This document shows positions 4,982-5,347 of a stretch of DNA of 5,347 nt, one piece after another (within the stretch, counting starts at the first letter, position 1; each line of letters begins with the position of its first letter). The position numbers were made by a program, and so were the translations under genes. Source of the stretch: Betaproteobacteria bacterium (lineage in GTDB: Bacteria > Pseudomonadota > Gammaproteobacteria > Burkholderiales > SG8-41); assembly GCA_029883965.1 (NCBI GenBank), contig JAOUIN010000166.1, positions 1 to 5,347 on the forward strand, given 5' to 3'. The notes under the pieces are model-generated. The model was given only the letters and a program-made list of their open reading frames with translations. It was not told where the DNA came from and searched no databases.

Positions 4982-5347
4982 GTACCGTTGCGGCCGCGGG
5001 GAAACCCGTGATCATTGCGCAGATCTCCGACCTGCATGTGATGACTGCCGGCCGGCGCAACCGGCATGGCGTGGACGCCGCCGTGGGCCTGCGGCGTTGT
5101 GTCGAGCATTTGTCAGCACTTGATGTCGCACCGGATCTGGTGGTTGCCAGCGGCGACCTGGTTGACGACGGCAGGCCGGAGGAATACCTGCGCCTGCGGG
5201 AAATGCTCGGTCGTTTGCCGATGCCGGTGTGCCTGATGCCGGGCAACCATGACCGGCGCGCACCGTTGCGGCAGGCGTTTGCAGATCACACTTATCTAGG
5301 GGGCGGCGGCCGCATTCATTACCATCGCGATGTGCGCGGGCTGCGAC
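4966..5347 (+). CDS. Class III metallophosphoesterase (GpdQ/CpdA-like), C-terminus beyond window
   Basis: The first 127 codons of a calcineurin-like phosphoesterase are present and the frame is open to the right edge. The dinuclear-metal motifs are in order: ISDLH (Asp22, His24), SGDLVDDGRPEEY (Asp64) and MPGNHD (Asn94, His95). The segment SGD...GRPEEY...LG.L..P..L.PGNHD resembles E. coli/Enterobacter GpdQ, a glycerophosphodiesterase, more than it resembles CpdA. Cyclic-AMP phosphodiesterase activity remains possible because the families share this fold and these motifs. ATG 4966 overlaps the end of aas by 16 bases, suggesting translational coupling. The in-frame GTG 5008, preceded by GGGGAA, would give an N-terminus of MIIAQISDLH that matches the usual GpdQ start closely, so it is a strong alternative. 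Following aas, a role in breaking down glycerophosphodiesters from phospholipid turnover is plausible but inferred. No signal peptide is evident. Confidence 0.85.
   Translation, partial: MVSAVSTVAAAGKPVIIAQISDLHVMTAGRRNRHGVDAAVGLRRCVEHLSALDVAPDLVVASGDLVDDGRPEEYLRLREMLGRLPMPVCLMPGNHDRRAPLRQAFADHTYLGGGGRIHYHRDVRGLR

Overview
The window looks like chromosomal DNA of a GC-rich proteobacterium, probably gamma- or betaproteobacterial. The coding regions are uniformly GC-rich, the acyltransferase/acyl-ACP synthetase resembles Escherichia coli Aas over nearly its full length, and the crotonase resembles Xanthomonas RpfF. No species can be named from the sequence alone. I see no RNA gene, mobile element or CRISPR array.

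The layout is a divergent pair of gene groups around an AT-rich intergenic region (2537-2815). Leftward (minus strand) lie an RpfF-type DSF synthase (1610-2536) and, 112 bases after it, a cyclic-di-GMP protein that runs off the left edge (1-1497). That protein has a MerR-type helix-turn-helix, then PAS, a degenerate GGDEF (GEDQF) and the start of an EAL domain. Rightward (plus strand) lie a full-length Aas-type protein, with an acyltransferase followed by an AMP-binding acyl-ACP synthetase (2816-4981). A class III metallophosphoesterase resembling GpdQ/CpdA (4966 to the right edge) overlaps its 3' end.

Taken together, the window reads as a candidate diffusible-signal-factor (cis-2-unsaturated fatty acid) signalling locus. 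RpfF would make the signal from acyl-ACP and, as in Xanthomonas, may also release free fatty acids. The adjacent PAS-GGDEF-EAL protein is placed like RpfR, the Burkholderia DSF receptor that changes c-di-GMP, but carries a DNA-binding domain at its N-terminus. The divergent Aas could return free fatty acids or lysophospholipids to the membrane, a job comparable to that of RpfB beside rpfF in Xanthomonas. The phosphoesterase may act on glycerophosphodiesters or cyclic nucleotides. The gene identities are well supported; the signalling link between them is inference from family knowledge and gene order.

The intergenic region holds two small AT-rich palindromes overlapping a TATAAT box, a second promoter-like pair close to aas, and a CRP/Clp-like partial palindrome close to rpfF. 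All of these regulatory calls are tentative.
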